From: Ehretia macrophylla
Lineage: Eukaryota > Streptophyta > Magnoliopsida > Boraginales > Ehretiaceae
Assembly: GCA_037974665.1 (NCBI GenBank)
Contig: CM075770.1
Span: 61,825,850 to 61,889,849, forward strand
Reading direction: 5' to 3'
Length of the DNA stretch: 64,000 nucleotides
Numbering within the stretch: position 1 is the first letter of the stretch; each line of letters begins with the position of its first letter. Under the pieces are notes generated by a model, which ran no database searches, had not been told where the DNA came from, and saw only the letters and a program-made list of their open reading frames with translations. The position numbers and the translations under genes are program-made. This document shows positions 37,960-49,726 of the stretch, piece after piece.

Positions 37960-38137
37960 TTCTCTCCCCTTATAGAAATTTCATCCTCGAAATTCTTACT
38001 TGATGTACGGAATAAATCTGGGTATTGCTGCTGCATCTGATCTCGTCTCTCCCACGTAGCTTCCTCAATACCGTGATGCTTCCACAACACCTTAACCATC
38101 GGATTCCTCTTCGACCTCAACTCTCGGAATCCTCTTC
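37960..38137 (-). pseudogene. Family F second internal, last 180 bp (chromodomain end)
   Basis: Polypurine tract (37960-37971), hairpin 37977-37994, then the chromodomain end MVKVLWKHHGIEEATWERRDQMQQQYPDLF on the minus strand. The sequence stops at a rearranged junction with family G: the 16-bp block TCGGAATCCTCTTCGA at 38123-38138 is a near-copy of one about 33 bp to its left, then LTR G begins. Confidence 0.88.
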
Positions 38138-39271
38138 GATAGCTAGAGAACGGTTTCTAGTCCTCAGCAAATAGTGAAACTGGTATTCAAATGACTTAAA
38201 TTTTATATTTTAATTGTTGTTGGCTAGAATTAATTTAGTGATAATTATTTTAGCTTAAAATGCATAGAAATAAGGCTAATTTGACCAATTTTAAGTAGTT
38301 GACCAAGGCTTGACCAACTTTGACCTAACTTGTCACCTAATAAGCTTATAACATAACAAAATAAAAAATAAAAACAAACAAAAACAGCTTAAGAGCAGGC
38401 CGAGAGCTTAGAGAGAAAAAAAAAACCTTTCAACTTCCAATCGTTCAATCTTCGCGTGAGCTTGTGCGGGGTGGTTTCCAAGGCAACCAGCATTGTTTTC
38501 CTAGCGACTAGGAGTACCTAAGGTGAGGGAAGCACGTTGTTTGCGCATTTAAATGTCATGTATGTTAACTTTGTGATTTTTGGATTTTATCCGTAGGTTG
38601 TTGTTTTAATCGTTTTGAAGCTTCTAGAATGTTCCTTGACAATTGTAGAACATGTATTTATAGCTTTTTAACATTTTCTGCTGTTGAATGTTGAGATTGT
38701 AATTTAAAATGTCAATTGTATAGTAAAACGTGAATAGTAAACCCTTGAAACGATGAAGTTGCGTTGTTATGCTTTCTGTTGATGTAGAAAGATGCTAGAA
38801 TGCCTAAATGTATGGTTTTTTTGGGTTGCGTAATGGAAAAAATGGGAATTAAGCCTTGGTGAAAGTCGGGGTCGTTTAGGTCGAGTTTGGCATTTTCTCA
38901 TTTTGCGTGTTGGCATTGTTTTGGGAGGCCATGGAAGCACTTTTGGTGCGATTATGGCATTGTTTGGGTGTTTGGTTGGTATAGTTGTAGTTCAAATGAG
39001 CAAAGGGGAAAATCGGGACTTTGCGTGAATTCTAGGGTTAAGTAGGGTTTCGGGGTCTTTAGACGTGCCTTATGGTGACCTAGGAGGATTGGCGAAGTCG
39101 GTTTCCAGAACTCGTGGCTCGTTTGGAAATGGTAGTGTTTTGATAGTTGGGGCCGATTGGTGATTTTGCTTGTTTTCTTGATATTATGTCTATAGAATGC
39201 TTAGGGTTACTTGATATACTTGTTTGAATTGATTTTGATTGGAATGCATATCAACTGTTGCTATTACGTGC

Positions 39272-39296
39272 GAGAGTAACCTACTTTGTTATTCTC
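39272..39296 (+). promoter_or_regulatory. CTACTTT-loop hairpin, family G LTR
   Basis: GAGAGTAAC / GTTATTCTC, nine pairs including one G.T, loop CTACTTT. The 3' LTR copy is at 46504-46528. Confidence 0.82.
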
Positions 39297-39729
39297 CCAC
39301 GTATGGCTTTATTGCTTGTTTATCGCCTTGTATCGAGTCTTGCATTGCATAGTGTCTCGCGCGTGAGTGATGGGCCTCTTTGGGTAGCCTCGGGTTGCCA
39401 GTGTTGGTTGCTCTAGCTCCGCTGCTATTCCCTTTTCTCTCTTGGATTGCCTCCCAGGGAGATTTGGGTCGTAGATTGATGGATACTTCCGGGGTATTCC
39501 AAACTGGTGTTATAAGGTGGTTTGGGCCGGCGCGTCGTCATCGAATTCGTGTTTGAAAGTTGCTCGTGAAAAGAGTACCGTATCCTTTGAATGAGTGTTT
39601 ATAGTTTTAATACTTTCCTTGCTTTATTGATGGCTTTATTTGCATCTCTATATGATATTTGTATGTATTGCTTGACTAATTGCATTGCATACTCCTCTCA
39701 TCTCCGTCCTTGAGACCAATTGCCCTTGC

Positions 39730-39749
39730 TGAGCAATAGTTTTTGCTCA
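39730..39749 (+). promoter_or_regulatory. Acceptor-proximal hairpin, family G LTR
   Basis: TGAGCAA / TTGCTCA, seven pairs; ACAG 26 nt downstream. The 3' LTR copy is at 46962-46981. Confidence 0.8.
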
Positions 39750-40299
39750 TTCCTTTCTATACTATATTTTTACAGGAGTAGTTGAAGCAGACCCTATTGA
39801 GGTAATAGAGGAGGAGGAGCAGGTGGAGGTGTTTCCGTGATAGCACTTATTTGTTTTGCTGGTGGTTGGTTACCAGATTTTGTGCGAGCCTTGCTTGATA
39901 TGTATATTGCTTGGATGACGCTTTATTTTGAGGCTTGTAGCCTTGTATGTATTTCTTAGTTTAAGGCCTCTATGGTCTTATGTTGTATAAGTTAGAAGAA
40001 TGTAAAGCTGTAAAAGTATACTCTTATGACTAGTAAAGAAATGCATGCTAATAGCTAACTGTTTAGTGGCATAAATACTTGTGTAGTATGCATGGCATTT
40101 TGGTTTGGAAAGTTGGTTAATAAGAGGATGTATGTTTTTAAAAGAAAGTCGGCTTGTTTTAATTGTTTTTATGGCTTTCGTAAGTACTATGTTGATTTTA
40201 GGGTTTTCGGATCGTCTGCGGTACAGAGGAGACTCCGTCCGTGTGTCGAGTCCGGGCTTGGCCTTTTGCGGGGTCGGGTCGGGGCGTGACATCTTTAGG

Positions 40300-40311
40300 T
40301 GGTATCAGAGC
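40300..40311 (+). other. Primer-binding site (initiator tRNA-Met), family G
   Basis: TGGTATCAGAGC 8 bp after the LTR, followed by a leader to the ATG at 40605. Confidence 0.95.
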
Positions 40312-40604
40312 ATGATAGTCTTGCATGAGCCGGGATATGTTTCTCAGTCTGTGGGGTAAAGGTCCAAAATGCTAGAATGTTATTGTATAACTATTAAGTG
40401 GAAAGAAAGTGTTATAGCATGACTTTGTGAACTTAGAGTGCTTATGTGTTTAAAGTGAATTAGTTTGGCATGTCAATCTTGTGTTATGTGAATTGCGTGT
40501 TATAATGTTTGATTGTTATTGACTTGAGTATTATCTAATCTTATGTGCTATATTTTTGTCTATAAACTACTTTTAAATGTTGCCAGCTATTGTGAATTGC
40601 TACT

Positions 40605-41848
40605 ATGTCGCCACGTCGTGGTACTCAAGGTATAGGGTAAGATGAAGAGGCAGCAGAACAGGGTCAGCAACCGTTGCCTGAGCAGTTTATGGCTACTATG
40701 ACTACAGCAGTTGACCGGATTACCCAGGTACTGCATGAGCAGAGGCAGGACAGGAATAATAATCCCCAGGGAAATCAAGCTAATCCTGGTGGACAGGGGT
40801 ATAGAGTTGAGAATAATCAGTTGGAGAAATTTCTGAGGCACGAGCCGGGTAAGTTCTTTGGAGAGCCGGATGATGAGGCAGCCGAGAGATGGATTAACCG
40901 TGTTGAGAAAATTTTTGCTGCTTTGAGGTATACTGATGAGGCAAGAATAGATTGAGCGGCATTCCTATTTGAGGGCAACGCAGAACAGTGGTGGAACACT
41001 GTCAGGAGGAGGTGGGACTGTGAGGATGTACCGCATTTGTGGGATGATTTTGTGAGTGAGTTTCGGGACAAGTATATTCCCGAGATGGCTATGGAAAGGC
41101 GGGAAGATGAATTTGTGGCCCTGAAGCAGGGAAATATGACTGTTGCACAGTATGAGGCTAGGTTTGTCAGCCTGTCGAGGTATATGCCCGAACTTGTACG
41201 GCCAGCGAGGAGGATGATTCATAGGTTTGTTCGTGGGCTGAGAATGGATATTCAGCTATATTTGACTGGGCAGACTTATACTACTTTTCCCGAGGCATTT
41301 CAAGCAGCCTCGAAGTTTGAGAAACGGAAGGCTGAGATGTTAGCTGAGAGCAGTCAGCCGAGTAAGAAATAGTATTTGGGCCAGAGCAGCCAGAGTCAGC
41401 CGAGGCAGTATCAGACTTCTGTGCAGGTTCCTCAGCAACTTCCGTATCAGCCACAGCATCAGATTCAAGCTAGGCTAGCTGTGACTAGACCTCAGCAGGG
41501 AGGTACAGTTCCTACCACTGCCAGAGCCCCCGTACCTACAGGAAACACTATTGTAAGACAAAATCAGCAGTGTAACTTTTGTAATCGATCGGGGCATATT
41601 GAGGCTAATTGTTGGAGAAAGAGTGGTAAATGCACAGGTTGTAGGAGCGATGATCATAGGGTGAAAGATTGCCCTAAGTATAGGAATGTTCAGGGCCGTA
41701 CTGGAGGCCAAGGTATGCAGAATAGGGCTGCAGGTGCAGGTCCAGCACAGAGGGTGCAGGCTAGGGTCTTTACACTGGATGCGGAGGAGCTACCCGACAC
41801 TACAGCTATAGTGGAAGGTACCTTTCTTCTCAATACTCAGCCAGTTAA
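40605..41848 (+). pseudogene. Family G gag with two CCHC knuckles
   Basis: ATG at 40605 (MSPRRGTQG), aligned with the short basic start of the other gags. A TAA comes only 11 codons in. Capsid motifs: LEKFLRHEPGKFFGEPDD, EQWWNTVRRRWD, FRDKYIPEMAMERREDEFVALKQGNMTVAQYEARF. A Q/P-rich linker leads to knuckles CNFCNRSGHIEANC (41571-41612) and CTGCRSDDHRVKDC (41631-41672). Further stops near 40953 and 41370. A one-base deletion near 41850, where relatives read GTTTTGATT, separates gag from the protease frame. Confidence 0.92.
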
Positions 41849-43549
41849 AGTTTGATTGATCCTGGAGCTACACATTCGTTTATAACTCCTGCATGTGCAC
41901 GATCTATGAATGTTTGCATTGATAAACTGCCGCATGAAGTTGAAGTTAGTACGCCTTTGGGTGCAAAATTTGTTACTGAGTCTATTTACAAATCTTGTGA
42001 TATATGCATTGAGAACCGTAAATTTCCTGCTGATTTAATTATATTGCCATTCCGTGACTTTGAAATCATTTTAGGAATGGACTGGTTGGGGAAGTACTAT
42101 GCTCAGTTGGATTGTAGAACAAAGATTGTTTATCTTCAGGTTCCTGACCTACCGGTACTGGAGATTGTTGGGAACTGCAGGGCTGCCCGAATTCCTCTTT
42201 TATCAGCGATCAAGACTTCTAAGTTGTTGAATAAGGGTTGTGAAGCTTACTTAGCTTATTTGATCAATCAGCCTACTGATAAGTTGAATTTGAATGAGGT
42301 TCCGATTGTTAGAGACTTCCCTGGTGTATTTCTCGAGGAATTACCGGGTTTACCACCGGATAGGGAGATTGAGTTCGTGATTGATCTTGTGCCAGGCACT
42401 GCACCAATTTCTAGAAGTCCTTATAGAATGGCATCGGCTGAACTTCAAGAATTAAAAATTCAGCTTCAGAACTTGCTTGAGAAAGGGTTTATACAACCTA
42501 GTTCTTCGTCGTGGGGTGCGCCTGTGTTGTTTGTGAGAAAGAAAGACGGCACGCTACGGTTATGTATTGATTACAGGGGACTTAATCAAGTCACGATTAA
42601 GAACAAATACCCCTTGCCGTTGATTGAAGAATTGTTTGACCAGTTGCAGGGTGCGAGTGTTTACTCTAACTTTGATTTGAGGCAGGGTTACTATCAACTC
42701 AGAATTCGGAGTGACGATATACCTAAGACGGCATTCAGGACTAGATATGGCCACTATGAATTTGTTGTGTTACCATTTGGTTTGACGAATGCACCAGCCG
42801 CATTCATGGACTTGATGCAGAGAGTTTTCCGACCTTATCTTGATCAGTTTGTCGTAATCTTTATTGACGACATTTTAGTGTACTCTAAGAATAAGGCTGA
42901 ACATGAACAACATTTGAAGATTGTGCTACAGACTTTGCAGGAAAACAAGCTTTTTGCTAAATTCAGCAAGTGTGAATTCTGGTTGAATCAGATATCTTTT
43001 CTAGGCCATATCATTTCAGATCAAGGAATTTCAGTGGACCCAGCTAAGATTGAAGTTGTTTCATCTTGGAAGAGACCTGAAACAGTGTCAGAGATTCGGA
43101 GTTTTCTGGGTTTGGCAGGTTACTATCGGAGGTTTGTTAAAGACTTTTCCAAAATCTCTAGACCTTTAAGCCAGTTGACTCGAAAGAAAGTTACTTACAA
43201 CTGGGATGCTAAATGTGAATCCAGTTTCCAAGAACTAAAGAAGAGACTAACTACAGCTCCTATACTAGCTCTATCTGAGGGTACAGAAAACTTTGTTGTC
43301 TATAGTGATGCATCTAAAGAAGGTTTGGGCTGCGTTTTAATGCAGAATGGTAAGGTGATTGCCTATGCTTCTAGGAAGTTGAAACCTTATGAAGTCAATT
43401 ACCCTACACATGATCTGGAGTTAGCTGCAGTTGTGTTTGCTTTAAAAAAATGGCGTCATTACTTGTGGGGTGGCAGATTTGAAATTTTTACTGACCACAA
43501 GAGCCTCAAATATTTATTTTCACAAAAAGATTTGAATATGAGGCAGTGA
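41849..43549 (+). pseudogene. Family G protease, reverse transcriptase and RNase H (565-codon open stretch)
   Basis: The longest open stretch in the window. The protease active site reads [10 protein letters not shown], proline replacing the T/S of D-T/S-G, which should inactivate it. RT is complete: [64 protein letters not shown], catalytic FIDDIL at 42860-42877, [24 protein letters not shown]. RNase [12 protein letters not shown] (from 43301), [24 protein letters not shown]. It ends at a TGA (43547-43549) where relatives have arginine, consistent with CGA to TGA. Confidence 0.93.
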
Positions 43550-45223
43550 AGGTGGCTTGAGCTATTAAGTGGCTACAATTGTTCTATAAACTACGTGCCA
43601 GGTAAGGCAAATGTTGTTGCCGATGCTTTGAGCCGAAAGGCTGCTGTTGCAAGCTTAATTATCAAGGATTGGGAGACTTTGGAAGAAATTTGTTCATGGA
43701 AGCCAGAAGCTACCAAGGTAGGGATTCGATTTGCTAGCTTACAAATTCAGTCGGGATTGCTAGCACAAATCAAAGAGACTCAGAAGACTGATCCTCACAT
43801 CTTGAAAATCCAAGAAAAAGCAAAAAAGGGAGAGTCGGAGTTTAAATTACATGCAGATGGTATCTTCAAATTCAGGGACAAGGTGTGTGTTCCTGGTGAT
43901 CCGACTTTGAAGAATGAGATTCTGTCCGAGGCACATAATTCGAGATATACGATTCACCTAGGCAGTACAAAAATGTATAGAGATTTGAAACAACACTTCT
44001 GGTGGAACAATATGAAGAGGGAGATTGCTGGGTATGTATCCAGATGTTTGACTTGTAAGAGGGTTAAAGTTGAGCATCAGAGGCCAGCCGGGCTTCTACA
44101 GCCGTTGTCAATTCCGCAATGGAAGTGGGTGCATATAACAATGGACCTTGTGACCGATCTTCCTAGATCTCCGAGAGGATGTGATTCTGTTTGGGTTGTT
44201 GTGGACCGCTTGACTAAAGTTTCAGATTTTATTCCTGTGAACAAACAAGATAGCCTTGATAAATTAGCTGAGCTTTATGTTGCTAATATTGTGAGACTTC
44301 ATGGTATGCCACAGAGTATAGTGTCAAATAGAGATCCCAGATTCAGATCTCGTTTTTGGCAGAAGTTGCAAGAGACCATGGGAACTAAATTGAGCTTCAG
44401 TACTGCATACTATCCATAAACTGATGGCCAGTCTGAGAGAACTATCAGGATCTTGGAAGACATGCTTTGGGCATGTGTGTTAGACTTTGGGAAGAATTGG
44501 GAGAAGTTTTTGCCTTTAGCGGAGTTCGCCTACAACAATAGTTATCAATCTACTATAGGTATGGCTCCCTACGAGGCGTTGTATGGTCGGAAATGCAGAT
44601 CCCCATTGTATTGGGAAGAGGTTGGAGAGATGAGAACAGTTGATCCGACTGTGTTACCTGAGATGATTAAGATGGTAGATAATGTTCACCTTATTCGCCA
44701 GCGTATGCTTACAGCTCAGAGTGATCAGAAGAGTTATGCGGATAAGCACCATCGGGATCTTGAGTTTGATTTGGGAGATTGGATATTTCTTAAGATTTCT
44801 CCTCGAAAGGGATTGATTCGGCACGGTAAGAGGGGGAAACTTAGTCCCAGGTATGTGGGTCCGTATGAGATCACCGAAAAGGTAGGTCATTTGGCTTATC
44901 GGTTAGCTTTGCCTCCGAGCTTGTCGATACTGCACGATGTTTTTCACGTGTCTATGTTAAAGAAGTATCATCCAGACCCTTCACATGTACTTGAACCAGA
45001 GCCTTTGCAGATTGAGGAAAAGTTGTCTTATGAGGATAATCCGATTCGAATTATGGATCGAAAAATTCAGGAGCTTCGCAGAAAGAGTATTCCGTTAGTA
45101 AAGGTTCTGTGGAATCATCATGGGTTTGAGGAAACAACTTGGGAAAAAGAGGACCAGGTTCGGAATCAGTATCCGGAGTTGTTTGTTGACCAGATAAGAA
45201 TTGCGTGGGCACAATTGTTTTAA
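43550..45223 (+). pseudogene. Family G integrase with GPY/F and chromodomain; catalytic Asp lost
   Basis: Same frame as the RT, after the [20 protein letters not shown] linker, then the HHCC domain from [24 protein letters not shown] to CLTCKRVK (about 43934-44056). First catalytic D in MDLVTD (44144-44146). The second sits in IVSNRDPRF as asparagine (44327-44329); E is at 44435-44437 with exactly 35 residues between, confirming the DD35E position. A TAA interrupts YYP*TDGQSERT. Then [67 protein letters not shown] and a Tekay chromodomain end VKVLWNHHGFEETTWEKEDQVRNQYPELF. Normal stop at 45221-45223. Confidence 0.93.
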
Positions 45224-45234
45224 GGGGGAGAAGG
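45221..45234 (+). other. Polypurine tract, family G
   Basis: TAAGGGGGAGAAGG up to the LTR start; overlaps the integrase stop codon. PPT-proximal hairpin at 45199-45216 with one mismatch, inside the last codons of pol. Confidence 0.9.
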
Positions 45235-47516
45235 TGTAACACCCGAGCCCGGAATGTGAAAATTTCTTGTTTATTATTTTGAAAATTATATTTTCTTAGA
45301 TTCTCTGAGATTTAATTGTTACTTCCTTGCTGTTGCAACGTGCATTGCATTTAGGGAGCGATAGCTAGAGAACGGTTTCTAGTCCTTAGCAAATAGTAAA
45401 ACTGGTATTCAGATGACTTAAATTTTATATTTTAATTGTTGTTGGCTAGAACTAATTTAGTGATAATTATTTTAGCTTAAAATGCATATAAATAAGGCTA
45501 ATTTGACCAATTTTAAGTAGTTGACCAAGACTTGACCAACTTTGACCTAACTTGTCACCTAATAAGCTTATAACATAACAAAATAAAAAAAATAAAAAAA
45601 CAAAAACAACTCAAGAGCAGGCCGAGAGCTTAGAGAGAGAAAAAAAAACATTTTAACTTCCAATCGTTCAATCTTCGCGTGAGCTCGTGCGGGGTGGTTT
45701 CCAAGGCAACCAGCATTGTTTTCCTAGCGACTAGGAGTACCTAAGGTGAGGGAAGCACGTTATTTGCGCATTTAAATGTCAAGTATGTTAACTTTATGAT
45801 TTTTGGATTTTATCTGTAGGTTGTTGTTTTAATCATTTTGAAGCTTCTAGAATGTTCATTGACAATTGTAGAACATGTATTTATAGCTTTTTAACATTTT
45901 CTGCTGTTGAATGTTGAGATTGTAATTTAAAATGTCAATTGAATAGTAAAATATGAATAGTAAACCCTTGAAATGATGAAGTTGCGTTGTTATGCTTTCT
46001 GTTGATGTAGAAAGATGCTAGATATGCTAGAATGCCTAAATGTATGGTTTGTTTGGGTTGCGTAATGGAAAAAACGGGAATTAAGCCTTGGTGAAAGTCG
46101 GGGTCGTTTAGGTCGAGTTTGGCATTTTCTCGTTTTGCGTGTTGGCATTGTTTCGGGAGGCCATGGAAGCACTTTTGGTGTGATTATGGCGTTGGTTGGG
46201 TGTTTGGTTGGTATAGTTGTAGTTCAAACGAGTAAAGGGGGAAATCGGGACTTTGCGTGAATTCTAGGGTTAAGTAGGGTTTCGGGGTCTTTAGACGTGC
46301 CTTATGGTGACCTAGGAGGATTGGTGAAGTCGGTTTCCAGAACTCGTGGCTCGTTTGGAAATGGTAGTGTTTTGATAGTTAGGGCCGATTGGTGATTTTT
46401 CTTGTTTTCTTGATATTATGTCTATAGAATGCTTAGGGTTACTTGATATACTTGTTTGAATTGATTTTGATTGGAATGCATATCAATTGTTGCTATTGCG
46501 TGCGAGAGTAACGTACTTTGTTATTCTCCCACGCATGGATTTATTGCTTGTTTATCGCTTTGTATCGAGTCTTGCATTGCATAGTATCTCGCGCGTGAGT
46601 GATGGGCCTCTCTGGGTAGCCTCGAATTTCCAGTGTTGGTTGCTCTAGCTCCGCTGCTATTCCCTCTTCTCGCTTGGGTTGCCTCCCAGGGAGATTTGGG
46701 TCGTAGATTGATGGATACTTCCAAGGTATTCCAAACTAGAGTTATAAGGTGGTTTGGGCCAGCGCGTCGTCATCGAATTCGTGTTTGAAAGTTGCTCGTG
46801 AAAAGAGTACCGTATCCTTTGAATGAGTGTTTATAGTTTTAATGCTTGCTTTACTTTATTGATGGCTTTATTTGCATCTCTATATGATATTTGTATGTAT
46901 TGCTTGACTAATTGCATTGCATACTCCTCTCATCTCCATCCTTGAGACCAATTTCCCTCGCTGAGCAATAGTTTTTGCTCATTCCTTTCTATACTATATT
47001 TTTACATGAGTAGTTGAAGCAGACCCTATTGAGGTAATAGAGGAGGAGGAGCAGGTGGAAGTGTTTCCGTGATAGCACTTCTTTGCTTTGTTGGTGGTTG
47101 GTTACCAGATTTTGTGCGAGCCTTGCTTGATATGTATATTGCTTGGATGACGCTTTATTTTGAGGCTTGTAGCGTTGTATGTATTTCCTAGTTTAAGGCC
47201 TCTATGGTCTTATGTTGTATAAGTTGGAAGAATGTAAAGCTGTAAAAGTATACTCTTATGACTAGTAAAGAAATGCATGCTAATAACTAACTGTTTAGTG
47301 GCATAAATATTTGTGTAGTATGCATGGCATTTTGGTTTGGAAAGTTGGTTAATAAGAGGATGTATGTTTTTAAAAGAAATTCGGCTTGTTTTAATTGTTT
47401 TTATGGCTTTCGTAAGTACTATGTTGATTTTAGGATTTTCGGATCGTCTGCGGTACAGAGGAGACTCCGTCCGTGTGTCGGGTCCGGGCTTTGCGGGGTC
47501 GGGTCGGGGCGTGACA
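45235..47516 (+). repeat. Family G 3' LTR
   Basis: 2282 bp, TGTAACACCCG..GGGCGTGACA. Stems at 46504-46528 (loop GTACTTT, one base off), 46712-46733 and 46962-46981. Followed by ACAATGGTATGGG, where the intact E internals read GCAATGGTATGGG (near 49588), so G inserted into an E internal; the left duplication is lost. Confidence 0.92.
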
Positions 47517-47658
47517 ACAATGGTATGGGTATTTCTCTTGGAAAATTTTTCGGTACACTTATTAGCTTCAAGTCTGACTAGGGTTGTTATAGCTATTAAA
47601 GGATTATTCTGGAGCCTAAGAAATTGCGAGGACGCAATTTGTTTGAAGGAGGGGAGAG
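47517..47658 (+). mobile_element. Family E internal domain, 3' end only
   Basis: Matches 49589-49726. Ends with the perfect hairpin AATTGCG-AGGA-CGCAATT (47622-47639) and polypurine tract GAAGGAGGGGAGAG (47645-47658). The upstream part was lost with the left side of G. Confidence 0.88.
47622..47639 (+). promoter_or_regulatory. PPT-proximal hairpin, family E
   Basis: AATTGCG-AGGA-CGCAATT, perfect 7-bp stem 5 bp before the polypurine tract. Repeated at 49690-49707 and 54376-54393. Confidence 0.78.
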
Positions 47659-47933
47659 TGTGACACCCGACCTGTGCATATAATTATTTTATTAATGTGC
47701 ATATATTTATATGTCTACTTTAATTATTTATATATATTTGTTTGCATAAAATATCATATTATTGGATTATGTGCATCTATTTCATTTAACGTTCATTTAT
47801 GTACATTCACGTGCCGTGTTCCCTCAACTATCATGGTGCCTATTCCCTTCTCGTTGTGGCATACTCCACTACCCCAGAGGCGTGGCTCACCTGCTGGGCA
47901 TAGACCTACCTCAGGAGAAAGGGTCGTATGATC

Positions 47934-47954
47934 GGGATACATCCGGAGTATCCC
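47934..47954 (+). promoter_or_regulatory. TCCGGA-loop hairpin, family E LTR
   Basis: GGGATAC / GTATCCC, seven perfect pairs, loop ATCCGGA, preceded by GGGTCGTA. Same in C (352-372). Confidence 0.78.
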
Positions 47955-48154
47955 AACTTGTTGGAGTAAGGGTTTGTCGGCACTTGCGTGAAGTTCGTGG
48001 CTCGTGGTTCGAGTTTGAAGACTTGAAATGGAACTATATCCTTTTTATTGTGGTTAACTACTTGCTATTTAATCTTATTGTTTATGTTATATATATAATT
48101 TCTTGCATCTGCATATCATAATGCACGCCCAGTATGTTGCATCACTTCCCTCAC

Positions 48155-48173
48155 TGAGTAACTTGGTTACTCA
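48155..48173 (+). promoter_or_regulatory. Acceptor-proximal hairpin, family E LTR
   Basis: TGAGTAAC / GTTACTCA, eight pairs, loop TTG. Also at 50224-50242, 61030-61048 and 24967-24985 (minus). Confidence 0.82.
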
Positions 48174-48627
48174 TTCCTCTTTTCAACATATTTCAGGAAA
48201 AGCTAAAGATTAGATTGCCTCCTATGTGACCTGCTTGCTCTATCCGTGTGTAAACATGGAAGAATATGATCATGATATGCATGTATTGTATTAGAGACTT
48301 TGTGCCCGTGTATGTATTTATTTTATATCAAGGAATATAATATTAAAGTTCTAATTTTGTTTGATGATTAGGTACTAGTGGTTTGTAATACCTTCAATTG
48401 TTTACTCTTCTGTTTAGTTGACTTGCATGCTGATAGGGATGAAATAAATTGAAGTTGTGGATTATAGTCTTGTGGTTGTATGTTGTAGTTTACAGGTTTC
48501 CAAATAGTCCTATAAATAGAGGAAACTCTGTCTGTTTTCCCTAAATTACGCGCCCGGGGTTTGGATTTGGGTTGAGTATAGTTTGGTTAATAGAAGTCCC
48601 GATTCCGTGAGGGATCAGGGCGTTACA

Positions 48628-49726
48628 GTTGTGGTATCAGAGCTTAGTTAGCTCTCAGCCGGGACAGGGTCCTCGGTCTGGTGGGTAATGAACCTCGAAT
48701 GCGTGCATGTGAAGTGTGTTTAGGAATAGGTATGTGCTTGTATGTGGACTTGCGTTTGCTTAAGTGAAAATATGCTCTATTGGTTACATTTGTGTGAAAT
48801 AGGAAGATTTTGTGATACGTATAACTATGTGATCATGTGTGACTTGAATGAGAAATGTATGTTACATGATTTGCTTATGTGAAATATGAATAATGTGTTA
48901 GCTGAACAATTATTTGACCTTGTGTACCTTTATATAGTATATTTATTAATATTGGTATCTTATATATTCATCATTGTATGTATACATGCATTGCCCCTCA
49001 CATATGATAAGTAAACTCTCCCCTATAAAGAGATAATCAGTAGCGGTACATTTGGAGGCGAGAACCAACAAGAAGAGGGAGCATCTAGCATTATCTACAT
49101 ATATATATATATATATATATATACAACTTATGTCTTGCGGAGAAATGTTGTTCACGGTTGAGCTTCTAATGGGGTATTCTCTTTGGCCTTCTAGTTAGGA
49201 GTTAATTGGTGACAGTTGATCTTTAAACAACAATTTTCATAGGTAACATCTCCTGTGGATCTTGGATGCATCTCTTATTTGGCATCGTACATGGAATACA
49301 CGTATAATACTTCTATTGGAGGAATTGCACTCAAAGATACTCCATAGGTATTCTTTATACGGTTTCTTGTTGGAATTCTTATTTGGGGCCTCACCTATGC
49401 CATGGTATTATCTTGGTATTCACATACAAATTTCTTATTATTAACATCCGATACTAATAGATGAGATTCTTATATGGTGCTTCTATTTGGTTTTCTAAAC
49501 GGTAGTTCCAAAAAAGCATTTATTTGGCTATATTAATCGGGATTCCTTCTGAAGAGCTTTTGGTATTCTCAGTGGAATTATCGGTAGCAATGGTATGGGT
49601 ATTTCTCTTGGTAAACTTGTCAGTACACTTTGGCTTCAAGTCTGACTAGGGTTGCTATAATTATTAAATGATTATTCTGGAGCCTAAGAAATTGCGAGGA
49701 CGCAATTTGTTTGAAGGAGGGGAGAG
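48628..49726 (+). mobile_element. Family E internal domain, copy 1 (non-coding)
   Basis: 1099 bp from PBS (TGGTATCAGAGC at 48632-48643) to polypurine tract (49713-49726). No gag or pol. Contains an (AT)12 run at 49099-49123 and degenerate repeats with the core TTGGAATTCTTATTTGG; hairpin 49690-49707. Confidence 0.9.

Larger units (their letters stand above)
38138..40291 (+). repeat. Family G (Tekay) 5' LTR, first ~125 bp missing
   Basis: Homology begins at the base equivalent to about 45360 in the complete 3' LTR, so about 125 bp including the terminal TG is lost. Ends GGGCGTGACA at 40291. CTACTTT-loop stem 39272-39296, TCCGGG-loop stem 39480-39501, acceptor-proximal stem 39730-39749 followed by ACAG at 39772-39775. 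Closely resembles the family A LTR over much of its length. Confidence 0.92.
47659..48627 (+). repeat. Family E LTR, short form 1
   Basis: 969 bp, TGTGACACCCG..GGCGTTACA. Relative to the long E LTR it lacks about 3.38 kb between CATTCACGTGC and CCGTGCTCCC. Keeps the TCCGGA-loop stem (47934-47954) and acceptor-proximal stem (48155-48173) but has lost the CTACTTT-loop stem. Confidence 0.92.

Noticed and set aside
49099-49123. AT microsatellite as a possible matrix attachment or origin
   Set aside because: A plain (AT)n run of variable length between E internals (shorter at 53791); no further support.
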